This document shows, piece after piece, positions 35,985 through 50,200 of a stretch of DNA of 64,000 nucleotides. The number at the start of each line of letters is the position of its first letter. The stretch's first letter is position 1. Origin of the DNA: Cinclus cinclus. Lineage: Eukaryota; Chordata; Aves; Passeriformes; Cinclidae. A program made the translations under genes and the position numbers. The stretch is from the NCBI RefSeq assembly GCF_963662255.1, contig NC_085050.1:6546834-6610833 (forward strand), given 5' to 3'. The notes under the pieces are model-generated. The model did no database searches and was not told the origin of the DNA. It worked only from the letters and a program-made list of their open reading frames with translations.

Positions 35985-38900
35985 GAAAGAAAGGAGAAAA
36001 GAGGTTTTGCACAGGAGCATTAATAGTTCCACTTGCCCTGTGGCAAATGGGGAAAATATGTCAATGTGAATTACTGTACTGTCTCCATGGATCAAGATTT
36101 CTCTTAGTGCTTTCAAAATTCCACTAACAGAAACAATTGCTAAGAGCATTTGCTACTTAGTCTGCTACGCTGGAATCAAATAAGACCTTAGGATCAACTA
36201 ATGCTAAAATATTATCTTCTATATTGATTTTCTCTCCCTACATTAACTGAGGGAAGCAAGAGCTAAATAATTTCAGCTGGAAAGAACAGTCTATTGCTCT
36301 AACAAGGACATCCAAAGAACTTAAATAATCTAGATAATTGCAAAATAGATTTTTGAGCATCTTACACTACCAGAAATGTAAGACTATCACAGTATAATTC
36401 TACTTCTTTCTGACCCAAAAAACTTGTACTATATATATGACTCACTACATGGTAAAATGCAACATCTCTCTCTAGAGAAACCAAGCACACCCACACAGAT
36501 GCATTAGAAAAAATAATTCTAATTGTGAGCAGTTGTGCATGCACGTTCAGATCCAAAGTAGTGAGCTAAATACTAATAAATACATTCCAAGTCCATTTTC
36601 TCTACTGGAAGGCTACTTTATGGGAGTTTTATTAGAGTCTTTTAAAAATACCTTTTTCCTAGTACTAGATTATGGTCTCAATTAATTAATAAAGAACAAT
36701 TGTTTAAATTCTTGGGCCATTGGGCAGATGTGGTATGAAAATATATTTCTAAATTCAATCTGGCCAACAAGAATGAAATCCAGACACTGTGTACTTACAC
36801 ACTGCTGATTATTTCTACTAAATAGCAAATTATTTTCATTAGAAAGTAATAATCTTAATTCTTATACTACATTCATCACCAGGATTCATAAATATCTAAC
36901 AAATTCATTTAAGGCAACCATGAAGATGCAACAAATTAGAGCTTCACAGGATGTCCAAGTTAGCTCTACTGACATTCTGGTTTAAGAAGTTAGTGCTAGA
37001 CAAGGCTGATAAAAGCAAACATATATTGAAAGGATTATGATCAGTTATCTTAGGACACATTTGTCAAAGAAAAACTCTCTCAGTAAAGCTGTTTCTAATA
37101 TTTGTCATCATCTTCACCAACAGTGTGGACATAAATAGAAAATCTTTGCAAAAATTACTATGAACATCATAAAAACAATAATAGCTGACTAAAAAATAAT
37201 AGCAGAAGTGTAATCATGCAGTCATTTCGGATCACAGATAAATGAAGAAACAAAACATGCTTTAATAAATCCAAGATGGAAAGTTTTGCCATTAGAAAAG
37301 ACTACTGTCATGCTGACAGGGTAGGGAATTGGAGCCTTAGAAGGGATGTGCAACTATCTCAGCTCCAAGAACCAGACCTTGACATGAGGAAGTCATGTTT
37401 CCTTGAAAAATTCCTTAAATTCAAGTATGGAGGAAACTTTTGCCATTGTGGACAGGATTACCAACATTATAAATAGTGAACTGTTACTGCCAGCTCTGCC
37501 ATCCATATCTGCATGGGTGAAGGCTGCAAAAAGAAAAACTCAGTGCTGGAGAAAAAAAAAATGCCTGGAAGAACACAATATATTCATATTGCCAAGAAAA
37601 CCCTGAGAGATAACATGTTTACACTTTGCAGGGGGAAATACCAGACACTAAAAGCCTGCCTAATCTTAAAGGAAGACATCATAACACCGAGCAGCTTAGA
37701 AGCTCATTCAAAAGTCAGTATTTTCTAGCTTATTTTGTTCTTCTTGTTCAAGTGGATGTTATTGATTGCACCACAAAGCTCATGGTCATGTCTTTATCTC
37801 CTGAATACTTCAAATGCCTTTCTAAAAGAGCAGCCTAATAAAATATTTGGGGCTGAACTGATCAGGTCTGTACATGATACAAAGAGGGTTTGAGGTAACC
37901 TGGTAATTCCTTCCTGATCCTGCACTTTGGGGAGTTACAGCTCCAAAAACCTGAAGCTGACTAATGGCTGGTCACTGCTCTCTAGGGATTCCCTCTAGGA
38001 ATGAACAGAACAGATGAGCTGTCTCTCGCAGAGCATCATCTCCTGGTATCATTCTCTCCCTGCTCCTGATGTCCATTAACATGAAGCAATTACTACTGAG
38101 AAGTTGTGATGAAGAGGAATGTCTTACCATAAACTAGCTGATTTCCAGGAGAGAGCTCGTGGTGATCCCACTGAGAGCACCACAGACAAGAGGAGAGACA
38201 TTTCTATAGGGCTTCAGGGGGAAGCCCCACACGGCATGGGAAACACTGACCTTAGCGACTTCCAGTTCTAAATTAATAACAATTTCTTTTTACAGCCATT
38301 AAATGACTGAAACAGCTTGGGGATCATGCACTTGTGTATCCAAGTGCACTGAAATGGGGTGTCTGGAGACCAGTGATGAATAAACAGATCATGGTGCCAG
38401 GTCCTCCAAGAGCAGTGTGGAATGAGATGGAGTTTGCCCATCTATCTGTCTTCTATCTATCCAGGTTCCTCATCTTTAAAATATGTATGGTATTTGCCTA
38501 TTACACACTCATGCTTGCTGTCAGAGCAAATCCATAAAATATTTAGATATCACACTACAACTGAGGAGTCATTCTCCATAAGACTAACGAGACCAAGGAC
38601 AGGCATACATTCATCCATGGTGTAGATCTCAGCTGTGTCAGCAATGTGGCATCATTCTGGTTTCACAGTGGATATGGTAAAGATTAGATTGTGCTACTCT
38701 TTAAAGAAATATCCTGTAGCAATCTGTAGAAGGCTGACTATATAACCTGCAGTTTGCATTCCCCCGATCTGTCTCGTGTCCATTAACACAGGTCCCACTA
38801 TGGCCAATAACTAAAGTTCCTACTGCTAAAAAAAATACAATTATAAACTTGAAGGTCTGTAAAATTAGATTTGTTTTAATACAAATACTATGTTTTGAAA

Positions 38901-40892
38901 GTATCACATCAGCCTCCCACTGAATCATATTCTAGCATATTTTTGTTGACTTCTACTAGAGCTGAACATTTTCCAATTACATGAAGAATAGAGTTGATGG
39001 GAGAGGAGTGGTCCTTTCCAAGGTAGATAAACCTGGCAGGTCAAGATTAAGAAAAATACTTACTTTCATTTTAAAACAAAAATTCAATTAGGAAGCTAAA
39101 CTGTAAAAATAGCTGTAAGAATTCTGTTGGGCAAAACCTTGAAAGGTCACCAAAACAGCAATAAATTAATCATGGAGTATGAAAAGAAGTTAAGATCAAT
39201 AAAAATTGTATTCATGTGTTGTTAAAGCATTTACACAACCAAAAATACTACTGTTGTTAGAATAAAGAAAAGACTGTCAACCCCAGTGTGGTTTATACAT
39301 TTATTTTTTAATGCCAGATATACATATGTTGTACAGAAGAACTAAACACAGCAGGTGTAAGACAATCCTGCTTCCTGTGAGATGGCTATCTCAGCTCTGA
39401 GCTTTTAGCAATCTGTGTAACTGTACTCCAATCACAACCATACCCATCAATAATAGATGTCAGAACCTCCATCTGCCTGTGCTCTTCTCTCATCCTTAAT
39501 TTTTACCCAGCAATGACCTGCACATGTTTAACTCACCATGCCCTGTGCCATGGACATCCTACCCCTCAGGTCCAGACACACAGGTCCTCTGATTCCAGCT
39601 TAAACCAAAATCTGACACACAATCTTGACTCCTCATCCTCCCCCACAGGGCTATTATTAATTGCAGAAAACACTTACTGGATTAAAAAAAATAATCAAGT
39701 ATTCTTCTGGGACCTGAGAAGCACAACACACACTTACCACTTCTGCAATAGTTATGGCACACAAAGTAAGTGTGAACTGTGTACATGTCTACAGCTTCCA
39801 TAACCAATTTTTCTGTTTTCTAATCTATTGGGAAAAAACTAAGAAGTTTCTTTTTCCTTTATGGACCAAGCCTTGACGTTCCTGAAATCAATGAAGATTT
39901 GCCATCCAAGTATGCAAGACCTCCAAATGCTAAGACTGATTTCTCCAATTAAATCTTTAACTATTTACTACATAAAATGACATTAACACAAGCTAAATTT
40001 TGTTTTTCATAGCTCTTAAAATAATTATGAACATGAAACAACAATATCACTGTTATTCAGACCATGGTTTTTGGGATGTTAAACTGAAAGACTAGAGGGA
40101 TTCAATTAAACATTTGATGTAGAAGACAGGATAGTTGAGTGTGCCAAAATAAACTTCAGCTCACAGCTGTACTAAAACTTTGAAAGATTTTCAGTAAAAT
40201 AAATCCATATTTTATTAAAATGCTTGCTACAGCTATTGGAATAACATATGCCATCATAAAATAAATGTTTAAATCAGTGCTGTACCCTGCCCTGGATAAT
40301 GCCTGCCTTAAAATCAACTGTCTTAGTAACTCATTCTGATTTTTAGCAAAATACAGATAATAAGAACAACCTTTTACCACACATTCTTTTGGCTGAACTC
40401 TCTCTCCCATTACAAGTTAGCTAAAGGCAAGATGATAGGGGAAAAAATGCAAGCTATAAACAGGTATTTATACAATGAAAAATTGGTTTCTTTGCTGACA
40501 TCAGTCTCAGAAAGCAGAAGGGGATGATTTCTGTCACGGAATAATCTTTTCCAGGAAAATCCCTCTGAACTCCAGAGCCTGCAGCCAACCTCCCACCAGG
40601 ATTTACCCATTTGCCCATGGTCAGGTGAGGGCAGCACAGGTGTGTGGACTTGTCCCATCTTTTCACAAGGGCTTAGCAGAACCTGACACCTTGCTTGTAT
40701 TTCAGACCTTAATTAATGATTGGTTAATACAAGCTCTCAGTTTCCCTGAATGTTGACAGAGCTTGCAAGAGAAGAGGGTTAATAAGTTAAACGGGGAGAA
40801 TAAAATCTCCACTGGCTTTGTTCTATACTTCTGACTCTCCTTTAGCAGGTTCAGTGCAAACCTGTTCTCACTGAAGGCCTCTAACAATGAAT

Positions 40893-41572
40893 GCAGTGGA
40901 GAATGGGCCGAAACAGCCCCAGGGAGAAGGACTTTGGGGTGCTGGTGGGTGAGAAGCTCCACATGGCCTGGCCATGTGCACTCACAGCCCAGAAATCACC
41001 CGTGTCCTAAAGCAGGGTGAGGAAGGGGATTCTGCCCCTCTGCCCCGCTCAGGTGAGACCCCACCTGCAGAGCTGTGGCCAGATCTGGGGCCCCAACATA
41101 AGTACAACATGGTTCTGCTGGAGCAAGTCCAGAGGAGGTCACAAAGGTGATCAGAGGGCTGGAGGATCTCTGCTGTGGGGACAGGCTGAGACAGCTGGGG
41201 GTGTTCAGCCTGGAGAGGAGGCTCCAGAGGGACCCCGGAGCACCTTCCAGTGACTAAAGGGGCTTCAAGAAATCTGGAGAGGGACTCTGGACAAGGAGAT
41301 GGAGTTACAGGACAAGGGGGAGTGGCTTCAAACTGACAGAGAGCAGGTTTAGACTAGATATAAGGAATAAATTCTTTACTGTGAGTGTGGTGAGACTGCA
41401 ACAAGCTGCCCTGAGAAGCTGTGGCTGCCCCATTCCTGGAAGTGTTCAAGGCCAGGTTGGATGGAGCTTTGAGCAGGCTGGTCTAGTGGAAGATGTCCCT
41501 GCCCACGGCAAGGATGATTGAACAAGATGATCTTTACAGGCTTTTCAACCCAAACCATTCTGTTACTCTATA
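40893..41572 (+). mobile_element. CR1 LINE fragment, sense orientation, 5'-truncated
   Basis: Starts inside the end of CR1 ORF2 (AGGACTTTGGGGTGCTGG; further on a V-R-P-H-L-Q-S-C-G-Q-I-W-G-P stretch in frame), continues through the GTTCAGCCTGGAGAGGAGGC segment, and ends in the 3' untranslated tail (GGAAGTGTTCAAGGCCAGG, and CCATTCTGTTACTCTAT at the terminus). Stop codons and frameshifts break the ORF2 remnant. It is one of the longer copies in the window. Confidence 0.93.
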
Positions 41573-44500
41573 AACTTAACAAGTAAAATACACATACAGG
41601 TTTTGCAATCTAGAGATACTGGTTGTAGTCAAAAGCTGCAGTTCCACTCTAGTATCACAGCCTGTCCTCATCTGCTACTGTTAAACGAGCAACATCTTCT
41701 AACACGACAGATCCTCCTCCACTGGCCACTGTCTCCAGAAAAGAAAGAGTAGATGATACTAAACACAGCCTCTGAGCCCCAGCCATCATCCAGCCAGAGC
41801 TTTACCCCTCTGCTTGCCCGCCTGACACAACCATCCCACCACACACCCCCAGCTTGGATAACACTGTGGAAGTGCCAAAAGCCTCGTTCGGTCTGAGGAA
41901 AACATTATCCAACACTGTCTGCTGATCCCCAAATGCAGCCAGGTTTCCACCAAAGTGAATCTGCCTACACAGCAGGATCTATCTGTGATAAATTCACGCC
42001 AACTGCTCCCAGTCCCTGCATCATGTCCCCAGTCCCAGTCCTCATACTACCTACCCCTGTAGTTGTAGAAACTTTTCCTTGCCCTTGATATTCAAGTCCC
42101 AACGTGAGCTTTGATTTTCCTAACACCGTCCCTACATGCCAGGGCAGTATTTCTAAATTCCTCCTTTGTAGCCTCTCCCCTCTTCCAGCCATACAATGCC
42201 CTTAGATTTCCAAGTTTACTGGAGGCTGTGTAACGACTCTGCAGATCCAATTTACACATATCATTTCCTGAGCAATTTCATCTAATGATCTGCTTGCACG
42301 TTCAATTCAAAATGAAGGTTGTTTTTTTTTTTTTTTTCTTTTTAAACAAAGCCAAACTTAAGGAGCACTGACATCTATAATGGGACTTAGAAGGCAGCAT
42401 GTGAGTAGCATTTAAGGGCCTACTGGGAGCAAAATTACACCTCTTAAGACTGTGGTTTCTAAAATTTAATTTAACTGTTGCCTAGGCCTCTCCTTAAATT
42501 CTTATCTGGGCTAATCACTACAAACAGTGAGGTGACTCTACAGAAAAATACCTATTTTTAGTACTTTAGATGCAGTTTGAGCAATGAAAGAACACAACCA
42601 CTCAGATTATGCAGTATTTCCTAGAGTCTTCTCTTCCTGTATCCACAGAAACATCATCCTGTGGTACATTTTTGTAAATGTGATTATACAGTCATTTATA
42701 TATATGACATGTTAGCAGTAATTGTATGAGCACAGATAAGTAATTGTACTTGAAAATTTTATGACGGAAACAAGTTTTTCTTTCCTGTATTCATCACTAC
42801 TGAAACGAGAATGCAGTGGGTCTTTTAATAAATAATAACCTAATTTCTGGATGTTCTGAGCACAAACCTTGCGACTTAAATATAGCTCAGTCTGCTAAGT
42901 GTTCCTATGAAAAAAAAGACAATTTAGACTTCCATCAATTATAACAGATGGCAAACTGATTTCTGTTTCAGTAAAAGGTTTGCTTGGGTTAAATAAAGTT
43001 CTAATTTATTTTTTCTACATTTTGTTTTATTTAATTAAACTGCCCTAGAGATGAAAAATGTGGTCAGGTTATCAAATATTTGCCCATAAGTAATGCATAA
43101 AAATATGGCCATTGCATTCCTAATCATTTATTTTAGATAATTCTTTAAAAGTCCATTTAACATTAGTGATTTTGATGTTCATCATCTCCAACCACATGGA
43201 CCAAATCACAGGAGTGCAGCCCAAAAGAGCTAAAGTTTCAGACACAAATCCTTGAACTGAGTAGGGGAATGTAGTAGGGCACTGTGCCAAGGTGGGATTT
43301 ATACCTGAAACCACTACACCTGTAACTTTAATTTACTGAGATTGCTCTTCAAAGGAAAACATTTGAAGGAGGACTTTCCCCCCATTCCAGCCAGGGCCAG
43401 GAAAGGCATTAGGGGCTGCTTTGAAAAAGAAGTCAGTGAGCTTGGCCATCCTCCCCTGAGCAACTTCAGCTGGTTTCCCACATTGAAATTCTAATGGATT
43501 GCTCCTCTTAACTTCGATTGTTAAAATGATCTAATTTTGCAAATTTTGACATTTCCGTGAGATGATGCAAGTGGGGGGGGGGGGGGGGGGGGGGGCGGAA
43601 ATCATCCTGTGGAAAGTAACATTTCTATGTCCTACACCTGATGCAAAAGACCTGTTAAATCCTGATATTACCAAGTTGGCTTCATTTGTACTGATCTGCA
43701 GTGTCAGACTGAAAATTCTCATGACATTTCTCATAACTCCATACACAGATCTATGCTGCCTATGTACTTTTTTATTTGATCACTTAAAAAAAAAAGTGGA
43801 CTTACAGAACAAATTCATGAGTTGGAATCACAGACATCACAGTCACTTTGGAAAATCCACACAGATTTCCCTCAACATAATAAGAAAATACCACAGTAGT
43901 CTCACAAGAACACCCTTCAAGTTTTGAAGCATATCCTAAGAATAAAAATATCTGGACTTTGATCAGAAAAGGGGCAAGTTCCAGAGTTCAGGACCATGTC
44001 CTCCTGCTGGCTGCTCTCTCCTCCATCCTTTGGTGGCTGCTGGTATCAGTGGGAATTGTTGTTAAAAACCACTCAGTGTTGCACACTGATCTGTTACAAA
44101 CCACTGCTTCTACATTTCACACTGAACCCCATCTAGGGAACACAACTTCAAACTTTGCTGCCCTCCCTCCTCCTGCTGTTTAAATGTAGCCTCAGCTTTG
44201 TAACGCTGCTCTCAAGAAAACTGGAGCAGGGAAGTCTTTAAGCACAGCAAAACATTCCTTAGATCCTGCACAAAGAACCACACGGCTTAACAGCATTTCA
44301 TGATCCCTGAACCCCTTACTGGGGCATCTCATCCCAACATTTAGGTACAAGCTGGATGCAGGGTCATGCAGGGCACCACTGGACAGCCCGACATCTCCAC
44401 TGCCCAGCTGAGAATAAAACCAATTTACAGAGGGATTCGTGTGCTTCCCCACAGAAAGCACACAGTCAGACAAGCCCACATCCATCGTCCCCCTGAGTGC

Positions 44501-45129
44501 CTCTGGCACCATCACATCCCAGACGAGGAAAGGCTGAAGATCCTGAAGACCTGCTGCATTTTGGGTCTGCAGCATCATATTTAACCCCATGTAACTGAGG
44601 TTTATTTAATCTCCTGGAAAAACAATAATGAACATTTCCACTCTCATGTTTACTATATGTACTTGTCAACAGCATTTTCGTCATTTCTGCCTTCAGTTTA
44701 ACAGCACAAATATTTTGACATCAAAGGTTGCAAAGAAGATGAACAGATTTCATGTCAACATGGACTATTATGAAAACAATAGACCCTTAGGTCATCAGAT
44801 TTACTTGAGTTTTTTCTCGGGTGTTGAACAAGGCGATTTCTTCCTGGGAATGGCCATTTCATGTCTGAACTAAAGGGAAGGGCAATATAGCTGTGTCATT
44901 TGATGAAGAAAGCCTCCAGAAAGTAAATATTTACTCTCTGCTGAAAAACTGGCATGTTTGGAGCTTGAAATGATTTAAAAAGGGACCAATCTGCTTAGAA
45001 GGTATAACCAGACATCTAACAATAATTTATATACTGGCTTTGTACAGGCACAGGACAATAGCACTCCCCTAAACAAGAACATAAAACATTGTTGAATGTT
45101 GAGAAAGGCAAGGAGGAAACAAGAGTGAT
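41573..45129. other. Intergenic region, no supportable gene
   Basis: Contains a T tract at 42322-42337 and the 23-base G run at 43573-43595. A 132-codon minus-strand open frame at 44192-44590 has no family resemblance and no splice context that I can support. Confidence 0.6.
43573..43595 (+). repeat. G23 homopolymer
   Basis: Twenty-three consecutive G in otherwise AT-rich sequence. Plus-strand frames across it give a poly-glycine artefact and minus-strand frames a poly-proline artefact. Its true length is uncertain because such runs are hard to sequence. Confidence 0.9.
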
Positions 45130-45284
45130 CTTGGAAGTGTTCAAGGCCAGGTTGGATGCACCTTTTCTTTTCAGTTGGTCTAGTGGAAGGTGGGAAGGTA
45201 TCCCTGGCTGTGGCAGGGAGATTGGATTAAGACCTATAATGTCTCCTCCAACCCATAGCATTTTCTGATTCATTCCATGATTCT
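45130..45284 (+). mobile_element. CR1 LINE 3'-end remnant
   Basis: Holds only the last part of the CR1 3' tail: TTGGAAGTGTTCAAGGCCAG, then GGTCTAGTGGAAGG and a CTCCAACCCATAGCATTTTCTG terminus. Sense orientation, heavily 5'-truncated. Confidence 0.92.
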
Positions 45285-47162
45285 TAAATGAATTTTTTTT
45301 ATTTCAGGTAAAGCTTTTTAACTGGAATATAAAGCAAATAAGAAAGTGTTCCTCATGCTTCAGATATTAAATAAAAGTGGAACAATAATGGCCAAATGGT
45401 ACCTCTCAAATCCACACGGATTTGAGCAGCTTTTCCTTCCGAAGATGAAATATTGGACTAGATGAGACAGTACAGGCCACATCCAGTAACTCCACAGGTC
45501 AGAAGTGGAACAGACTACAAGCAATATATATGCACACATTTTTGTCTGTGACACCTCAAAAAATCCCTTCAGTGTTTTGGTACCAAAACACAAATTCAGT
45601 GAATGCAGCCAGGCCATTTCCAGGAAGTTTAAATAGGTGTTTGTGAGTCTTGTATGAGGCAGAAACATTATGTTTTAATTGTCAGCCTTTATAACCATGT
45701 AACAATATACTTCTAACAACTGAAGCTGCAAATGTGATGATTAAAATGTAGTCAATCTTGCTAAGTTGTCCTCTAGTCAAATGCAGGGAAGTAATTATTT
45801 TCCTAAATTATTTACAAAAGACACTTGTGAGAGGCAACATACCCATGCTATTGCACTGCAATCTTTGCTTCCTTCCTTGACTTAATGAAGGGAAAATCAA
45901 GAATTAAACCGACAGTGCACAGAAAAGGAAGAAAATAGTGTTTGCAAAAGAAGTATCAGACTTCTCCTCTCCGGAATCTTACAGGGTGTCAGTGCTGTGT
46001 TATTTGGAAAGCTGTAATTCATCAGACCTTTCAACATGTGTCTCTTGGAGATACACACCCTTGGTTGGTGTTGCCTGCACTGATGCAACACAAAGTGCAG
46101 GTAGCAAACAAAAACACAATTAATCTGTCAAACTGCACACTGAAACCTTGAAATACAGATCTGAAACATTCAAACCCTCAATCTCTTCCAACCCAGATGT
46201 CAGTTTTTCCCTGATTGGGGAACTTGAGATGGAACAGAAGGTTCTAGAATAGAATATTATTTTTATCTGCAACATCCAAAGGTTGCTGAGTAATTCTGAG
46301 CAATATTCAAACGCTAGAGCAGGTGGGGGGTTAAGTATTGACCTGCACATATAAAACCAAGCAATTTTTCTTCAAAGGAAACAAGAATTATGGAGAATTA
46401 CTCATTACAGGTCACACCCAAACCTACAAATTCTTCACCTAATTATGTCTTCAATGCTACTCCTGCTATTTAACTTTTCAGTTCTTCTAATGACCTACAT
46501 GGTCCATCAGTCCATCAATACAAAAATTCAAGAGGTGATAATAAGTATTTCAGGAAAAGTAGCACTGAGAGCACCAGAGAAGAAATCCAGTCTGTTAAAT
46601 AAAAATGGATGTAAGGAAAAACAATTTTTTAAAACTAGAAACAGGTGGAGTAAATTGCATTAACGCAATGTAACTTCTGTATTTTAAAAGGGTAATGAGA
46701 AATTAAAAATTCAATATTGAACAGGATTTTGCATGTTATACAGAAAATAAAAGTCAATCACTGAAGTCTGTACATATTCCAAGCTTTTAAATACTTTGAC
46801 ACAAAGTATCTATGTGAAAAGAAACTAATTCATCCTCAGAAAGATAATCAATGGTTTCCTTGCCAGAGGCAAAAGTCCTAGAAGGGCAAAGTGGTTTGCC
46901 ATGAATTTTCTTTTCTTGAATCTGCTGACTGTTACAGTGCAATGCAAGATCCATTAAACTCTTCCCTCCAGATTTTGGTAGGAATGAAACAAAGAATGCT
47001 GCCAACCCAACACACAATTATCAGTAAAGCCCAGAAGCACCCATCTTAAAATGCTGAGGGCAGAAAGAGGAAGGGAAGGAAAACAGTGGGAATGCTGTCA
47101 TGAAGATTTAGGGGGAAAGGATCAGTGACAAAGACATTTTTTTCAATTACCACTGAACCAGT
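45285..47162. other. Intergenic region between two CR1 tails, no supportable gene
   Basis: AT-rich sequence with no recognisable exon, RNA gene or further repeat. Confidence 0.6.
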
Positions 47163-47289
47163 GCTGAAGGCCAGGCTGGGTGGGGCTTTGAGCAGCCTGG
47201 TCTAGTGGAAGGTGTCCCTGGCTATGGCAGGGGTGTGGACTTGAGCATCTTGGAAAGTTCCTTCCAGTCCAAACCATCCTGTGATTGTA
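47163..47289 (+). mobile_element. CR1 LINE 3'-end remnant
   Basis: A short sense tail with GAAGGCCAGGCTGGGTGGGG, TCTAGTGGAAGGTGTCCCTG and a terminal TTCCAGTCCAAACCATCCTG followed by TGATTGTA. Confidence 0.92.
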
Positions 47290-50200
47290 AGAACAGCCAC
47301 GAAAATGGCTTTTGAGCCACTATCAATAGGAAATGACTCTGCCCAGGCTGAGACATTCTAATGAAAAATGGCCTATAAAACAAAAAAAAGACCATCACCT
47401 CTACAAATCCACCATTCTGCAAACAGCAAGGTGTGTCCCCCAGCAGTGCTGGAAACACGGTCTCCCTCCAAAAACCCTTTCTCCTGCCCTCCGTGACTGA
47501 TTTCCACACTGCCAGTACTCAGCATGACTCTGGAAAACCTTTAAATTTTTAAAATAAAAACTTGGGAAGAGAACAGTGTTTTTAACTGGTCATTTATAGG
47601 AAAGTGTATTCTTCCAGGTGTTTCATCAGCCCTCTGATACAAAAAGGGGCATTTTAATTTTGTACCGTAACACAAGCAAGTTCAGGGAGTAGGGCTTGCT
47701 TCTCTACACATCTTTTTTTAGTATTTTTTTTTTTAACATTGACAGAGCCGCTGAAATTCTACTTCTTTTGTTTGAAAAAGGGGAAGAAAAAAGAAAAAAA
47801 AAATAAAAGAAAAACCCCTTCTAAGAAAACAGACAGAAAATTGGCACTATCTGTCCAATACAAATTAAGTGGAATAAACAAAATCCATTTTATTTTTTCA
47901 AATGGAGCCAGCAACTGCAAGAAGCCAGATGACCTCTGGAAAAAAACCCAATATGTACTTACAAATAACAAGTTTAGATGTGATTTTGTTTTACTTATTT
48001 AGTTCTTACTATCTCTTCACCATCTGTCTGTACCAAGGTTTTCTTCTGACCAGCTGAGTGGTGAACATAATGCAGTGGACAGGCTGACTTATTTGAGGTG
48101 GGTGATGACCAACAACCTGGACACCCTGACAAAGGAGATAAATGTCCTGGCAGTTGTAGCTTACTTGATTACAGGGAAAACTACAGTAAGAAGTAAAATA
48201 TTGTTGTTTTTGCACATTTCACCTCTTTTTATTTTGTTTTCTTTTCTGGTAACAACAACTTCCCTTAAAAGCAGATGCTATTTACTTAATATGAAAAATG
48301 TGTATGTTGAAACTGCTACAGGCATGCAAAAATACATTTGCTGTATTTTCAAATACATTTAATTATTAACATTATTCCTGAGTCCTGGTGCTGGTCCATT
48401 ATGTTTAGAGTGATAAAATATTTGCAGATGGTTAATCCCAAACTAGTTTTATATCATTTATACATGTTTTTATACTAGTTTTACCTCACATTTACTTTAT
48501 GTTCTTATAGCAACAGTTTCAAGTACAACTCTCAATCAAGTTTTGCTGTCAGTAAATACTTTTGTCTTTAGAAGAATTAGGAGAAATTTTGTATATACAA
48601 TAAAGAAATCTATTTTACAAGTCACATTACAGACTTTACTTTCAAACCAGTATTAAGGTACAACTAAAGCTTTTGCTTGAGACTCTAAAATGCCAAACAC
48701 TACTAAAACAAACTTTCCTTTTTGTTAAATATTTTGAAGAGTGCTAGAGTGAACACTATATTTAGCAATGGTGAAGCTCAATAGCTTCTAGAATTTCTAG
48801 CAGTGAATGCACCCAAGACTCAACCATTGTTAACTGTACACTACAAACTTTGTAGCTGAAGAGATGGCAAATAAGCTCCAAATGAGATGGGAGTTTTTTT
48901 CCATTTATTAAATACATAACATCTCACATGCACACAATGATGGCGTGGTTCCATTTCTGAGCCAGAGCTCATCCAATAAAAATGTGCACACGGCAGTTTT
49001 TGGGAGGTGTAGATATGTTTGAATTCTGTATCTGAGAGCTTCTGCATGCAGCAGAAGGCACTTGCACTGCAATGGAACCAGAATTAACCTGAAAACCTGC
49101 GTTTATTGCTGAAAAATCAACCCACTGAGAGATAGGGTATCTTAAAATTTTCCAAACAACCTATTATTATCCCTATTCTGGTAACATCTGAATGTGCCAG
49201 ATGAAATCATAGCCCCATGGCGTGCACTCAGAATGAGCAAATGTCTCCCATTTGAGATGAAGGAGATAAGGCAAAGGGAAAAAAAGGAACAGACAGTTGA
49301 TGTGACTTGGTTGATGAAAACAAATCCATCACTGGCCAAGCCAGTAACATGAAGCCAGTCAGCTTTTGCTACCAGGACAGTCTGGAATTTGACCCCTCAA
49401 GTCGGTATTTGCAATAATACACATCTAGGCATCACACTTATTTGTGCACACGATTCCCCCTCCTTCCTCACCCCAGACCCTGAGGATGCTTGTGCAAAAA
49501 CCAAGGAGCAAAACACTTGGTTTGCATTTTTGGAAACCAACTATAAGACTGCATTTTATGTTTTTCTTAATTTCTTTCCCCACTCAACTGAAATTAAAAA
49601 GCATTTTCATAAAAATAGAGCATAATAACATTTCCAGTGCTTTTCTTATCCTTAACCCTTTAATCATCATGGCACTCCTCACACAGCAATCAGCAGAGGC
49701 AGTTGCATTGTCAACCACAGCAGGAGGAGAGAAAAAGGCAGCAATGAGAATTTTTTTAAGTTTTTCTGGTTTAGATAATTTCAGTTTATTTACTTTCTGG
49801 GTGAGCAGTCTGTACTAGGCAGCCCTCTTAGAAACACAGCAATCCCTCTGAGCCCAGTCACATGCAGAGCCCAGAGCCCAAAGATGCTGGGACCCAAGTG
49901 GGGCAGACTTGGACCTCTGCATTTTGCTGGAAATGGTTCCAGAAAGAAAACAGCACTGGTTATGTCACTGCTGGTCCTAATACCAGCTCAAGGAGGTATT
50001 CCTCCTCCTCCTGGAAGAGCAGTGGCACAGGAAGCCAGCTGAGTTGGCTTCCAAGTCATCTTGGTACAAGTGTGAGTCAGAAACACAACTGCAGAGCTGA
50101 AAACCATCCCAAAATCCAGCCACCTTCTCCCAACCTGGTTAAACAAAAGTCCTGAATGTTATGGATCTCTCACAGTTACCATTATGGACCTAGGCACATT

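Larger units (their letters stand above)
33690..40892. other. Intergenic AT-rich region, no supportable gene
   Basis: No exon or RNA gene recognised. It contains A-rich and purine-rich tracts (about 35020-35055 and 35966-35984) and an (AAAT)n array at 35795-35815. Open frames here are all below about 100 codons and look random. Confidence 0.65.

Noticed and set aside
43531..43927. Open frames containing poly-glycine or poly-proline
   Set aside because: Created by the 23-base G run.
44192..44590. 132-codon minus-strand open frame
   Set aside because: No family resemblance, and no supportable splice or promoter context.
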